Shown here piece after piece: positions 53,407 to 64,000 of a stretch of 64,000 nucleotides of DNA (positions within the stretch are counted from its first letter, which is position 1; every line of letters begins with the position of its first letter). Below the pieces are notes generated by a model. That model made no database searches, was not told the DNA's origin, and saw nothing but the letters and a program-made list of their open reading frames with translations. A program made the position numbers and the translations under genes. This DNA comes from Ectocarpus siliculosus (lineage: Eukaryota > Sar > Phaeophyceae > Ectocarpales > Ectocarpaceae), in the NCBI GenBank assembly GCA_000310025.1, contig FN648456.1, positions 1 through 64,000 on the forward strand, read 5' to 3'.

Positions 53407-56400
53407 CATCGATTCCAGGAGAAAGTAGTCCGCGGTGACGGAGCCCACCGCCGCATCACCCCATGCTGCCGCCGAGTTTCTGAGGATTGCTTGCCACCCG
53501 TCGGTTGCCGAGGAGTCGAAGTAGTTGGGCGATAACAGTAGCGAAGACAAGAACTCCTGGCCCTTCTCGAGGTAGCTCGGTTCTCCTGTTTTTCGTCGGC
53601 AGGGAAACCAAGAGAGGTGTTGGAAGGGGAGGTGCGCGTAGTGCGCCCTCGCGGCAGCAAAGTAAAACCAAACATACCGCAGCCTGTGGAGGTATATGAA
53701 GAGGACATGGCTGCGTGGGATTGTAGGGTGTTGCGGTGGAACGGAGACAGAGTGCCACTGAACAAAGGGAAAATCAAGCACCCAGAGCAAAACAAACCGA
53801 GTCATTTGTATTATCAACGTTTGGCATCCAATACAGCACGACCAGGTCCGGTTCTGGCATGAATCATGCCACCTACGCTCACCGGTTTGTTCGAAGAGTT
53901 CGAAGAGGGCGGAGGTCACGATAGCCGTGGCTGACGAATCCTTGGGGTTGTCCGAGTCCACGGGAGCGTCGAAGTCGGCGTAGGGCACGTTGTCGTCGGG
54001 AAGGTTGTCGACGAAGTAGCTGTCACGAGTGTTAAGACCAAGACGCGTCATCAGGTACTTGGCAAGGCAGTGGTCAATTTTTTTTTGCATAGTGTAAAGA
54101 ACCAGAAACCGCAAGCAACGTGCCCGGTCGGCCTTCCTATCCCCTCCACCAATCCATCGTTTCTGAAGCAGGGGAGTGAAATTACCTGACGAACGCGCCC
54201 CCTTTGAGTCTACTCGTTGTGGGGTTTATTACCTGAGGGTGTTGATGCCATAGTCCAGGAACCTCGGCTTCTGGAGATAGCGGTGTACCATGATGAAGCC
54301 GTAGATGGCCCATGCCTGCCCCCTGGACCAAGTAGAGTCGTCTTGCCACCCCTGGTACGTGCCTGCGGAGAGAATGTACAAGAACATGTGACGAACGTAC
54401 AAGGTGTGGTCGGAATATCGACAGGTACTAATGGACGAATGCTTGCTTTCCAGATCACACCTTGTACGGGCTCTGTATTGACAAAAACCGTCGTTTCCTT
54501 TACACATGATACTTGTTTCGGGATCTGGTGTTGCGAGCTACTCACAACTTTCTACAAACGGGTGCTCCCGAACCATCGCCGGTGGGGTTCCGGGGAATCA
54601 ATCTCATGGGGGGCGCTCTCGATAGACGTTTCTGTATCAAGACGACAAAGGACGCCCCGTCCCGGCTTGCCACGCACGAAGAGGTTTATTCACAGCACGA
54701 CACGCTTCATGCCTTGGGGGGGGGCGTTTGCTTGACGAAAGGGCGGCCAACAACGGCCCCAGTAGGCCATCGTCGGCATAGATCTTGGTCATCGGTGCCG
54801 AACGTATTTTCGATCGGATATTTTTGTCGGGTTCGCAGAAATCCGGTACCTTGACGGTAAAGACGGTAAAGTCCAGCATGAGTTTTCGCTGAAAAAAACC
54901 TCAGGGTAATCCCAGAAGGCGATCAGCATATTTTTGGCGAAAAACGATCACCGGGAATCTCTGACCGAAGTCGGGGATATCATCGTGCACAAAATAGAGC
55001 AAGCAGAGGCCTCCGTGGTCGCAACTATTCCAGCGGAGGCGGGAAGGTTTGATGGGGGGGGATGGTGTGAACGGTCAAGAGCAACATTAACATAGCAACA
55101 ACCCCAAACGCAACAAGAACACACGATCGACAATCACTTGATATTGTCCTAACGGTATGCCTCTTCGTGTCTTCGTGTCGTAAGAAAGGCATCTCCCCGT
55201 AGGTCAACTCGGAGGCATGGGCATCTACACAAGGAGGATAGAGAATTGCGGCGCCGGCAGCATCTGTATGTTTTCCGGATCGCTATGACGATCTCGGTTG
55301 AGACAGGCATGGCATCTCATACCTAGAGGGGAGAATATTCTTCTGTATGCAGGAGAGCCATTCTCAGGCCTGTTGGCGACGGAATTACCTATGTACCACC
55401 GCGGCTCCTTGGTTGCGCCAGCGGAGACGACAGAGAAAACACCCATCAACAATTGGATATACCGATCGTTCACATCGTCTTGTCAGCCTTACCTTTGTCT
55501 ACTAGCTCCCCCGTCGATTTGTTGTAGTCCGCCACATGGAACGTGCTGTAGTCATCCCTTACAAGGTCTGCCCACGTGGTGTCGGCGTGGCTGCGAGCGA
55601 GACACGGATGGATAATTGGTCGAGCGAATCTAGCGATGGGCGAAATGTGGGTGGCATTATTTTTTCCTGGCGGAAAGACGACTACAGCAGTAGTCACGTT
55701 CACCTGGATCAAAGGCACTCATGCATCGGAATCTTTCGTGGTGCTGGAGGCCTCCGGCGTTGGATGCTCACTGGTCAAAAGGTACGTTTTCCACCATTGT
55801 CCGGTCGCCCCGGTGGTCTAGTTGGTACCCTTGGAACCTTCTACAGGTCAGGTCAGGGGTTCGAATCCCGGCGTAAGCGAGCGTTTCTTGCAAGTTGGGT
55901 TTTTCTCTCGCTTTCGCTTCTGGCCTAGTGGATAGCGCTAGTTCGTGTGTACACAGAGGGAAGAGTGTGCTGAACTCTTCTCTCCTTAAAAATCGACGGC
56001 AAAGGACCGCAAGAAAAAAAAAATGTTGATGAAGACCCCATGCTTTGGCACTACGTCGGCAACTTGCACACGGCGTCATCAAATACGGCTTGCCAGCGAG
56101 ACGTCTAAGCCGACTTTTGCCCAAGATATCCAAGCGTTAGGCTCGTCTCACTTTTCTGCGGCATCGGAGTACTCGGCGTCTCCGTCATTGACGGCGGCCC
56201 AGAGCATGATCTCCATGTTCATGATCATGTCCACGTTGACGGCCCGCTCCCACTGTGGCTCACTCTTCGGGTTTGCCCACGACCAGAACGCTGGAATATT
56301 GCTCTGGAACGAGGGCGGCGGCGGGCAAGGCATCGAGCACTGATATATAAGGGCCGGGAATACAAAATCTACCGCCAGGTGGGAGGTTGTCAAAAAAACA

Positions 56401-58329
56401 CTAACTGCTGCCTGTGCGATATATGCTTGCAGATACGTTCTTGGTTTCTACACGATGAAAACTATCGAATGGGGCGTTGCCGGTTCCATTCAGCCAGCTC
56501 GCTATGGCCACACGAAGTTTGATTCCGCCAAGAAGGAGGTAGAACCCGGAAATCAGATAGTCACACCCACGCAGCGTCACTGAAAACGTCTACGAAAAGA
56601 GACGGGGGGCGAACGTACCACGTAGCGGTAGTCATACAGGGACTGTGCTCCAGATAAGGTTATGTCCTTGAATGAGCTTGTGCCGACGAGCCTGTACCCC
56701 AGTCCAAACGAGTTGAGCGTTTGAAATCCTAGGTCGTTGTCGTCCAGGAGCTCGACTCCCTCCAGGCCTTCCTGCATGTCCTCCGCATAGGTCTGTATTC
56801 ACAGCAGAAATCGACGGTGACGTGAAGCATACACGCAGCAGGGATTGGATACGTTCTTTTAATGGGTGTGTGATTGTGCTTGGGTGTGACGTAGTCACCA
56901 CGTTTCGTGTTGGTCGGCGGTCGACCGTAGTGAGCCTCTGTCATTGCTCATTCTGTCAACATTTTAGGGAAAGTCTACGTATTGTAGGCGTCAAAGTTGC
57001 TATGCTGTAGCCCATACCTTTATCGCTTCATCGTCATACCGCCGTCTGGATAAAAAGCGCTCTACCTTACGTAAACACACGCGTTAAATCCGCTCACCCG
57101 CCATATGTTTTGCCCCGTAGCTTCGTACTGGTACCAGAACATGCCAGCCACCATGCCACTGTAAGTGACAGCCGAGAGGCGCAGAAACAAGCCGGGGCGC
57201 AGGGAGCCCGTTTCCATGAGGATGATGACACATACTTGGGAATGGCGTGAGACTGCTTGTGCAATAGGACATTTTCACAATACAGAGGCAAGACAGAAAT
57301 GTGTTCACAACACCTGTTCGATAGAGACGACACGCGACCGACCCTGGATGAGAAGTCTGCGATGATTGTATGAGCCCTAATTATGTCACAGGGAAATTGT
57401 CTCGACCGTGTCAAGTATTGGCGTCGTACGACATACCTTGTCCAGACGGTGAGGTCGATGACATCTCCGTTATCTTTGACCGTGATCCACTTCATTCGGA
57501 GAACAACGCGTAGCAGGTAGCGGAAAAGAGTGAGGGTAGTGGTTATCGTATCGCGTGGCTGACAACAAACCCACAGAGTGTGATGAGTCGGGAGGCACCG
57601 CATGTCGCAGTAGGGTGTGGCATAAGCTCTTGTGATCCCAATGTATTCTGGCCTTCGCGTACCTGTCCGTCTTCATCTGTGTAGGATGTGAAAATGTAGT
57701 TCTCCACAAGGACGTCATCCTTCAAGACCGTCAGCTGCTGGCCAGCGAAATCTGCCGCCGACAACAAAATGTTCAACATTATGTAAAACAAATTCAGGAT
57801 CCAATGGCCTGTGGGTAACATCAACCAGTCTAGGACAACCACGAATTCAATACGGTGTAGGTTAGCCTCCCAAAAAACGATACCAACACCGGGAACTCGT
57901 CCGAGCTCTCGGGTCGCGCCATACGCTTGCGTTATGTTTTCGCTTGAAAGCGGAGTGAACAAATATTTCTGCCGGACAGTTGTGCCGGCCTGTCGGCTCA
58001 TTTCATTTCGCGTTCCAACAGTGCAAACGCACTCCCTGCAGGAGGAGATAGAGCTAGGACAACCAAGCATTGGGTGAGCTACGGGTCTTTTGCACGCCCT
58101 ATTACCACTGGGATATGAAACCTCTTCTGCTGCCCGTGGGTTGGAATTCTTCGCTGCGTAAGGCACTTCGCTAAGTGACATTCTTTCGCATGTGAATATT
58201 ACCGAACGCCGCGCTGACAACGCCGTTGAGGGTGTCATCGGCTCCAACAAGCACCGGCCGGCAGCTCGAAAGTGACAACAGAGAAACCGCTAGAGCAGTC
58301 AACGGCCGACCGTTTCGCCTCGCCTCCAT
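53407..58329 (-). CDS. Secreted GH88 unsaturated uronyl hydrolase
   Basis: Minus-strand gene with at least eleven exons (borders within about 2 bp): 58329-58203, 57751-57663, 57489-57437, about 57234-57098, 57045-57018, 56792-56619, 56339-56152, 55590-55493, 54362-54233, 54057-53884, 53585-53407. Exon 1 encodes a signal peptide (basic start, then LTALAVSLLSLSS). Exons 1-3 join in phase; the joins around exon 4 are unresolved. GH88 motifs appear in order: SGMVAGMFWYQYEATG; LLDDNDLGFQTLNSFGLGYR (first catalytic Asp region); VNVDMIMNMEIMLWAAVNDG (second Asp); TWADLVRDDYSTFHVADYNK; GWQDDSTWSRGQAWAIYGFI; NLPDDNVPYADFDAP and DSSATAIVTSALFELFEQTG; AVGSVTADYFLLESM. The family hydrates and releases the unsaturated uronic acid left by polysaccharide lyases. 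It would act outside the cell or in the secretory system on wall or epiphyte polysaccharides (inference). Confidence 0.8.
55800..56020 (+). repeat. tRNA-derived SINE-like sequence in a GH88 intron
   Basis: An A-box-like GGTGGTCTAGTTGGTA and a B-box-like GGGTTCGAATCCC are spaced as in a tRNA gene. A second A-box-like GGCCTAGTGGATAGCGC follows near 55920, and the piece ends in an A-rich tail near 56010-56020. The acceptor stem does not pair, so it is not a functional tRNA. It sits antisense in the intron between GH88 exons 56152 and 55590. Confidence 0.5.
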
Positions 58330-59560
58330 AATTCCTTGTGAAGGTCGGGTTGCTGAACTGCGAGCACGTGGGGTCATTCGACAGCAGCACACACATGAGT
58401 TGTCGTGAGTTTTTATGGGAATCTCCAAAGCGAACCCGCGTTCATCATATTGTAGGCGTTTCCTGCCAAAAAGCTAACAAAAGGGAAAACGCGGAAACAT
58501 GTTATCTGAAGGGAAGCTTGAGCCTGGCCGTACAAGATCAGCTCCATACCATAGATGTTCTATGCTTAGTGTATTTGTACAGGTTGTGGGGGCAACGACA
58601 GTTCTGATCGAGAGAAGCATATACTTGTAGTGAAAATGCAGGTGGAACCTCGGAGTCAACCGGTCTGTCTCAAACCGTCATGTGTGAACCTTGATAAACC
58701 CTGTTTTAGTCCTGAGCAAATGAAATTTGCAAGATCATCCACGTTAAGGCAGCAGTAGCAGCCGCCGGGGTAGCAGCCTGCGCGTGCGGCGGTTTGAACG
58801 GGTCAAATCTGTTCGTCCCAATGGGTCCCAAGAGATTTCAACCACGAACCGTTATTGCACGGGTCAACAAAGAGAGATATCGCTGGGCAGTTCAAGGGCA
58901 GGTGCGAAGGCCTGCAGTTGGCCATATTGGTGTCTGTCAAACGTCAAATGGATGATCAGGGCAGTTTGGAGGAGTTTATCTTTGTCAGGGCAGATCAGAT
59001 CAGGACATGCTGAAGTCGTCACACGGCAGGTCGTGTGCTGAATGAAATTTCAAAGGGTTGGTCAGAGGTTGTGACCTGAAGGACGGACGAAGTGCCACAG
59101 GTCAGCTCGTGAACTGCGAGGTATGCATCGTCCGCTGCCTGTGACTGAAAACACCCGATGTTCATTACACTACGACCTGCTGTGGATGGAGACTTACACG
59201 CCAGGCGAGGAGATCGAATCGTATCGTCGAATACTGCGTAGACAGTGTTGGTGTGATGCACGGTAATATATTTGTCGGTTACAATATATAGACTGATCTG
59301 CTCCGATCCGTGCGGGGACAAGCGTCGACTCCGCTCGGGTCAGACCTAATGGTCAGATTCATGCCAATACCAAGACTCCGAGACACATATAGTCTACTGC
59401 TGTAGGAAACTTGCGGCAGCAACAACAAGCGCTTGTACGGTTTCACATGATTTGCCCCAAGCGGTTCGAATGAGAAGATTACGCGAAGGATTTCATCGAG
59501 GCAACAACAGCAACGACAACAACAACACCTGCCGCCTGACCAGCAGCAGCCCCGCTGTGC
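58330..59560. other. Upstream of the GH88 gene, nothing recognised
   Basis: Should contain the GH88 promoter and 5' untranslated region. No TATA-like or other element stands out, and open frames are short. Confidence 0.35.
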
Positions 59561-59561
59561 G

Positions 59562-59985
59562 GATTGAACAGTCGAACAGGTTCGACGGGTACATTAGATC
59601 GCAATTGTGGTATCGCTCATGATGTTGTGCTCGGGATTTACACAAACGACCACCCCGTAATCCGCGGGTTGTTAGAAAAAGGGGTACAGTACTGTAGATC
59701 AACCAGGGCAATATCTTTCACAGTGTTGGGCAGGCAAGGTCAGGTGAGGTGAACAAAAATCATACCGAGATTGAGCAGTCGAACAGGTTTGACGCGTACA
59801 TACATTAAATCGCAATTGTGGTATCGCTCATGGATACTTGTGCTCGGGGGTCACACAAACGTCCACCCCGTAATTCACGAGTTGTTAGAAAAAGGGGTAC
59901 AGTACTGTAGATCAACCAGGGCAATGTCTTTCACAGCAGTGTTGGGTAGGTAAGGTCAGGTGAGGTCACCGATATTCATACTGAG
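59562..59985 (+). repeat. Two-copy tandem repeat, period about 211 bp
   Basis: Two diverged copies, starting GATTGAACAGTCGAACAGG (59562) and GATTGAGCAGTCGAACAGG (59773). Both contain TTAGAAAAAGGGGTACAGTA and end AAGGTCAGGTGAGGT. Confidence 0.85.
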
Positions 59986-60676
59986 ATTTACAATCAAGAG
60001 GCAAGTCCCGCAATGCTAAAATCCTCGTTCTTGAGATGCTGACGAGCTTCTGGCTACTGCTGCGCTAACGTGAATGCACGTGCACGCTTGCGATGCTCGT
60101 GACAAATTGAATTATTGAATGTATTGACCGTAGATTGCACAAGATGTGGCACCGCCCCCACCCCCGCGTGATGATAATTGGGGTTCACAACCACACGGAC
60201 GGTCCGTTTCGTGATGGTGTGTGTGATGTCATATATTGCTGGGACACACGTGGAATGAATGAAAATGAATCTCATCCTATCTCGACATGCGCTGTTTACA
60301 CGTTTGTACACCTGGCACATTTCTACTGATGATGCAGGATGATTATGACGCAGCAAGGACCCTTGAGATTCATAACCTGCCGAACTTCTGCATAAAATCA
60401 AACGATGGAGAGTTCGCATGAATGCATACGGTGGCACAGCAGTGCTGGCCTATGCACAATGCTAAACCACCACTACTGCAATGAATAGACACACGTGATG
60501 CCGTTGCGTTTGTTACCACCAAGCGGACACTGACAATTCGATTTTTTCCCGAAATGGGTCGACAAGAAAACAAGATCGGTGCAGAGGAGAGGACCCGGTC
60601 ACATACACTTTTGTGGCGCGTGCTTCTGCTCTCGGAGGGTTACGAAATTTGGCGAGGACCCACGAATCACGATGCC

Positions 60677-61105
60677 TATCGAGGCATCCTCAAAATATCG
60701 CGAGGCGTGCCCCGTAGGGCGACATCGGTCTGTTGGCTGGTGTCAATCAGACAGTAAGATTTGCTTTCTCCGAACCTTGCTTGGTCGAGAAGACAAACAG
60801 AGCGATGAAGCGCGGTGAAGACGAGAGACTACAGCAGTATCTACTTGTAGCGCGCATGGTCGCAAATGGCCGCAACCTTGTGGCGTACGCTACTGTACGC
60901 AAAAAAATGACTACGAAACTGGGCGAGGGGAGGCATTCTCGAGATATCGCGGGACGTGCGCCGTACTGGAGGTCGACCCAGGTCTGTTGATTCTGCCTAA
61001 CAAGCTCACCATGAGATTCAAACATTATTCCAAACAGAGCGATAAGGATAGCAAGGAGTTGAACCAGTGAGAAAGACGAGAGAGAAACAGCGCGCATGGT
61101 CGCAC
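60677..61105 (+). repeat. Dispersed repeat, copy 2 (uninterrupted)
   Basis: Same orientation as 9505-9928. It shows the continuation (GCATGGTCGCACACGACC) that the first copy lost to the KDZ-unit end. Related GAGGCATNCTCGAGAT phrases recur within and just after it (60680, 60930, 61193), so it may itself be built of diverged subrepeats. Confidence 0.75.
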
Positions 61106-62315
61106 ACGACCGCACACTTGTGACTTATTCTACTGCACGCGGAAGTCATTCAAACTTGACGACTGGCCATGATTAGCGCTGGATGCCCTACCGAGGCATA
61201 CTCGAGATGTCGCGAGCCATGCGCCATAGGTGGAGATCGGCTCTTGAGACACGGTCGGGCAAGGGTGGGGGAATGGAAATAAGAGGGTCGGTCTGCGACA
61301 AAAAAGGATCTAGGTCGGAGAGGTTGAAGCTTACAGCTTTCAGAATTTCACGAGGAGAGGCTCTTCCCCGCCGTTTTTGAAATCTACAAATGCGACATTT
61401 GATCCCGTTGGGTTGTCGTACCATCAGTGACGCATTAGATAAGAAGACTGGTATACAGCGTGCACGGTAATCAGGGTATAGCAGTCTTTTATCAGGTTAT
61501 AGCGTTTTTCCTGTCTTGTTCGGTGTGGTGGGCAAACAGCAAAAAACAAGAGATATAATGCATGGATGGATGGTTGACGTCCCTGTTGTTGTCCCTCAAA
61601 TAATGCGCCGAGCAATCTTGTTGAGACCATGTCGAAAAATCATGTCGTAGAGCATCCAGCGAGTAGTGGTTAGCATCTTCTCCGTGTGGAGAAGTGGTGT
61701 GGACATCTTACCTGGAGTACAACAAACACGTGAAAAAATAACCCACCTGGATATCAACGATCAGCGAGAATGTCCCAGCCGCCCGCGAGGTGAAACTGGA
61801 GGAACAACTTTGCACGAACTCGTCACAGCCTTCCCGTCTTGCCTCAAGTCTTGGCGGAGTTGCAATATATATATATTTATGGTATGGCGCCACAGGGATC
61901 CGAATGCCGGCTGCTCCGCGCACAATGGGAGGCTTACGGTGGGGTTGTGTGGTGTGGGGCTGGGAGTGATGTGCAAAGAAAGTTGCTCTTCACCTGACCC
62001 ACAGCCCGTTGTATTTATTTTCAGAACAAAAAGCGTCGTATTTTCACCTGTTCGAATGACGCCCTAGTTGATTTCAGATTAGAATATAGCCAAATAATTT
62101 AGTAATTTCTGCATCTATTTTTTTCGTTGCAAGGGACACGGGTCTCTGCCTTCCCCTTTGCTAATGGAATATTAGGAAAACTATATACAAACAACATAGA
62201 AATACTACCCGTTTGAGATATCCACTGCTGTGTTCCCCCGCCTTGCGAACGGATATATGTTTGTAAAAAGATAGACTAATGATAGAGATAGATTCGTTGT
62301 GTCATATTAAGGAAA
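61106..62315. other. No gene recognised
   Basis: A 133-codon open frame (61666-62067, plus) has no recognisable motif. The stretch is AT-rich towards 62100-62280. Confidence 0.35.
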
Positions 62316-62317
62316 AA

Positions 62318-62318
<1 letters not shown>

Positions 62319-62356
<38 letters not shown>

Positions 62357-62520
62357 CGACTACCCCGTTCGAGATGTTCAGGAAACCCGTTGCCCCTTCA
62401 TCACCAGGAAACCCGTTGCCCTTTCATCACCAGGAAGCCCGTTGCCACACACACGCACACACACACACAGACCGACTACCCCGTTCGAGATGTTCAGGAA
62501 ACCCGTTGCCCTTTCATCAC
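62319..62520 (+). repeat. (AC)n microsatellite and associated duplication
   Basis: About 17 AC units at 62319-62353, then ACCGACTACCCCGTTCGAGA and three CAGGAAACCCGTTGCCC-type units. A second shorter AC run (62444-62468) is followed by the same ACCGACTACCCC block. Confidence 0.9.
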
Positions 62521-62721
62521 CATCACTACTACTCTGTTTTGTGCAGAGTACATCAAAGTTTTGATGATTCAGGTTGTTGACAGCGCTACACATTCATTGA
62601 TCCCCATGATGATATCCTAGTATTGGTACCATCCGGATGGGAAATTTGACATTTGTCCGAGGTTGGTTCGTTCCTTTTCGCCTCCCGGTGCTTTCATTTT
62701 TTTTTTGTGACATGCTAACTA

Positions 62722-62952
62722 CTACGGTGTTTGCGAACATCTGATTCTGGTCTTCTTGTCTTGATCTTTTTTGTCCCCTCGAGCGCCGAAGTCCGATGGA
62801 TCTTTAGGAATCTGGTCTTTTGCTTTCGCGAATTGCCCCCGAAGACCCGAGAAAAGCCCCGATTTTGTCTTGCTCAGTTTTGTCTTTGAAAGAATACTCC
62901 CGACGTCCTCCCGACAGACGCCGCACCATCCCGTCGAGCTGCCGAAACACAC
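62722..62952 (-). CDS. Possible exon, Lys-rich
   Basis: Minus-strand open frame with a charged segment (LRGQFAKAKDQIPKDPSDFG followed by a Lys/Asp-rich end). I do not recognise a family, and no splice partner is identified. It is listed only because its composition is more protein-like than its surroundings. Confidence 0.2.
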   Translation of the reverse strand: MCFGSSTGWCGVCREDVGSILSKTKLSKTKSGLFSGLRGQFAKAKDQIPKDPSDFGARGDKKDQDKKTRIRCSQTP

Positions 62953-63234
62953 ACAACTCGGCCGTCATAGGCGACACCATGGCGAACCAACTACAGCAGT
63001 ACCGCCAGCCAGAAAGTCATATAGAGTCACTGCACCGCACACCCGATGCGCATTGCATGCTGCCGACATGGAGCAGCTTTTGCGTTATCTTAGATGTATA
63101 TGCATGCTTGAACCGAAGCATGCCGCTCTACATGCATGCATGCATGCTCATAAGTGACACATCAAGCCGGCGTGAGGAGGGTGAGGCGGTGAGGCGGGCG
63201 GCATAGATCTCAGGAGTGTGGCACAGGTGCAATC

Positions 63235-63270
63235 ATTTACACTATCGTTATTCGTGCCCATGGGTACCCA
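63235..63270 (+). repeat. Isolated KDZ-unit terminus
   Basis: CAATCATTTACACTATCGTT followed by ATTCGTGCCCATGGGTACCC, then unrelated sequence. It matches the outer 40 or so bases of the unit at 9930 and 44744. A severely truncated copy or a footprint. Confidence 0.75.
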
Positions 63271-63279
63271 TCACACGTA

Positions 63280-63450
63280 GCCACTTTGTTCCATGGGCAG
63301 GGTGGGCTACTTCGACCTTGGCAGGGTGGTAACATAGAATGGCGGACGAGATTTATGGTTACCCTGTGACAATTATGCTCCATGTGCAGGGTGGGCTACT
63401 TCGACCTTGGCAGGGTGGTGACATAGAATGGCGGACGAAATTTATGGTCC
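63280..63450 (+). repeat. Two-copy tandem repeat, period about 85 bp
   Basis: The block GCAGGGTGGGCTACTTCGAC through AATGGCGGACGAGATTTATGG occurs at about 63297 and again at about 63387 with few changes. Confidence 0.85.
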
Positions 63451-63480
63451 CGCCCTGGCAAAAAACAACAGTAAGGGTAT

Positions 63481-64000
63481 ACCCTAATACCCTCGTCGCA
63501 TGGTCACAACCCTCGGGACAGACCCGAGAGGTTCCTTGAGGGGGTACCGTGCCAGGGGGGGGGGTGGCAATGATAACTTCTGCGAAGGGTTAAGCCGAGG
63601 CTTCACTGAGCATTTAGCTGTATGAGCATTCAGTTTCTCGATTTGTTTCGTATTCGGGGTTGGTTCATTCGTCATGTTTCTCCTAGTGACTTCAAGCATC
63701 GTCAACAATCCTAAAGTTCGGGCAAGCAGCCCCACAAAGCTGTAGCCCGGACTCCGGCTCGGTACATGTTGACTCTCACAATACATGAAACCCACCCGGC
63801 GGGGGCTTCTGTGCGACAAAAGAGGACGAGAAATTACATCGCCATCAACAACACTGGACAAGATCATTTCGCGCGACGCATTCAGCTAGACTACTGTCGT
63901 TTTTTGAAGGCGAAGCAGAGAATCACTTGGTACCCCCCCCAAAAAAAACACGCTCTACGCGGACTGGGTCCCAATTCCAAGAGGTCGGCTGTAGTGCTCA
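63481..64000. other. Window end, nothing recognised
   Basis: A 127-codon minus-strand frame (63867-63484) has no recognisable motif. No repeat of note beyond homopolymer runs. Confidence 0.35.

Noticed and set aside
55805-55875. Functional tRNA gene
   Set aside because: A- and B-box-like blocks are present, but the acceptor stem does not pair and the T stem is imperfect.

Overview
The window is eukaryotic nuclear DNA. Spliceosomal GT-AG introns interrupt the genes, transposons fill about three quarters of it, and there is no operon structure. The one host-type gene I can follow is a secreted family GH88 uronyl hydrolase at the right end. Next to it is a short Cys-rich terminal exon of a kind I associate with secreted brown-algal proteins. 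FNIP-like repeats, tyrosine-recombinase (YR) elements, KDZ-type transposases and Copia elements in one place also fit a stramenopile. My best guess is a brown alga; this is an inference, not a database result.

Left part (1-9.4 kb). Two related pogo-like DNA transposons lie 78 bp apart, head to head (1053-3597 on the minus strand, 3676-6326 on the plus strand). Both have lost the core of the DDE catalytic domain, but the second keeps an intact two-exon reading frame. Next come degenerate sequence and an inverted fragment of the YR gene found again at 24.5 kb.

Middle (9.4-44.7 kb). A spliced KDZ-superfamily transposase gene (minus strand, about 23.5-20.0 kb) belongs to a unit whose 3' part occurs twice, in opposite orientation: about 9.93-21.4 kb and 44.74-36.09 kb. 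Three LTR retrotransposons have landed in the two copies: a gag-only element at 10877-14224, a second gag-only element at 14971-19535, and a Ty1/Copia element at 36657-41675. Each copy shows the empty site of the insertion in the other, so all three 5-bp target duplications can be read directly (CCCAC, ACTCC, AAACA). Self-complementary decamer arrays (CCATGGGTAC)n are part of this unit. Between the two copies lie a broken YR gene (24.58-26.46 kb), a broken FNIP-like repeat gene (26.6-27.6 kb) and a 6.27-kb element at 27643-33908.

The 27643-33908 element is the most unusual object here. It has the split direct repeats (A1 ... B1-A2 ... B2) that define PAT/Ngaro-type DIRS retrotransposons, a Gag-like reading frame with a CCCH finger, and an uninterrupted tyrosine recombinase gene. 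It has no reverse transcriptase at all. Its 5' region carries a 1.5-kb array of 19 hairpin-forming units.

Right part (44.7-64 kb). From 44.7 to 50.5 kb I recognise no gene. The GH88 gene runs on the minus strand from 58329 to at least 53407, with further secreted-type exons down to 50517. One of its introns holds a tRNA-derived SINE-like sequence. The last 5.5 kb has local tandem duplications, an (AC)n microsatellite and a second copy of the repeat found at 9.5-9.93 kb. I saw no rRNA gene, no convincing functional tRNA gene and no CRISPR array.
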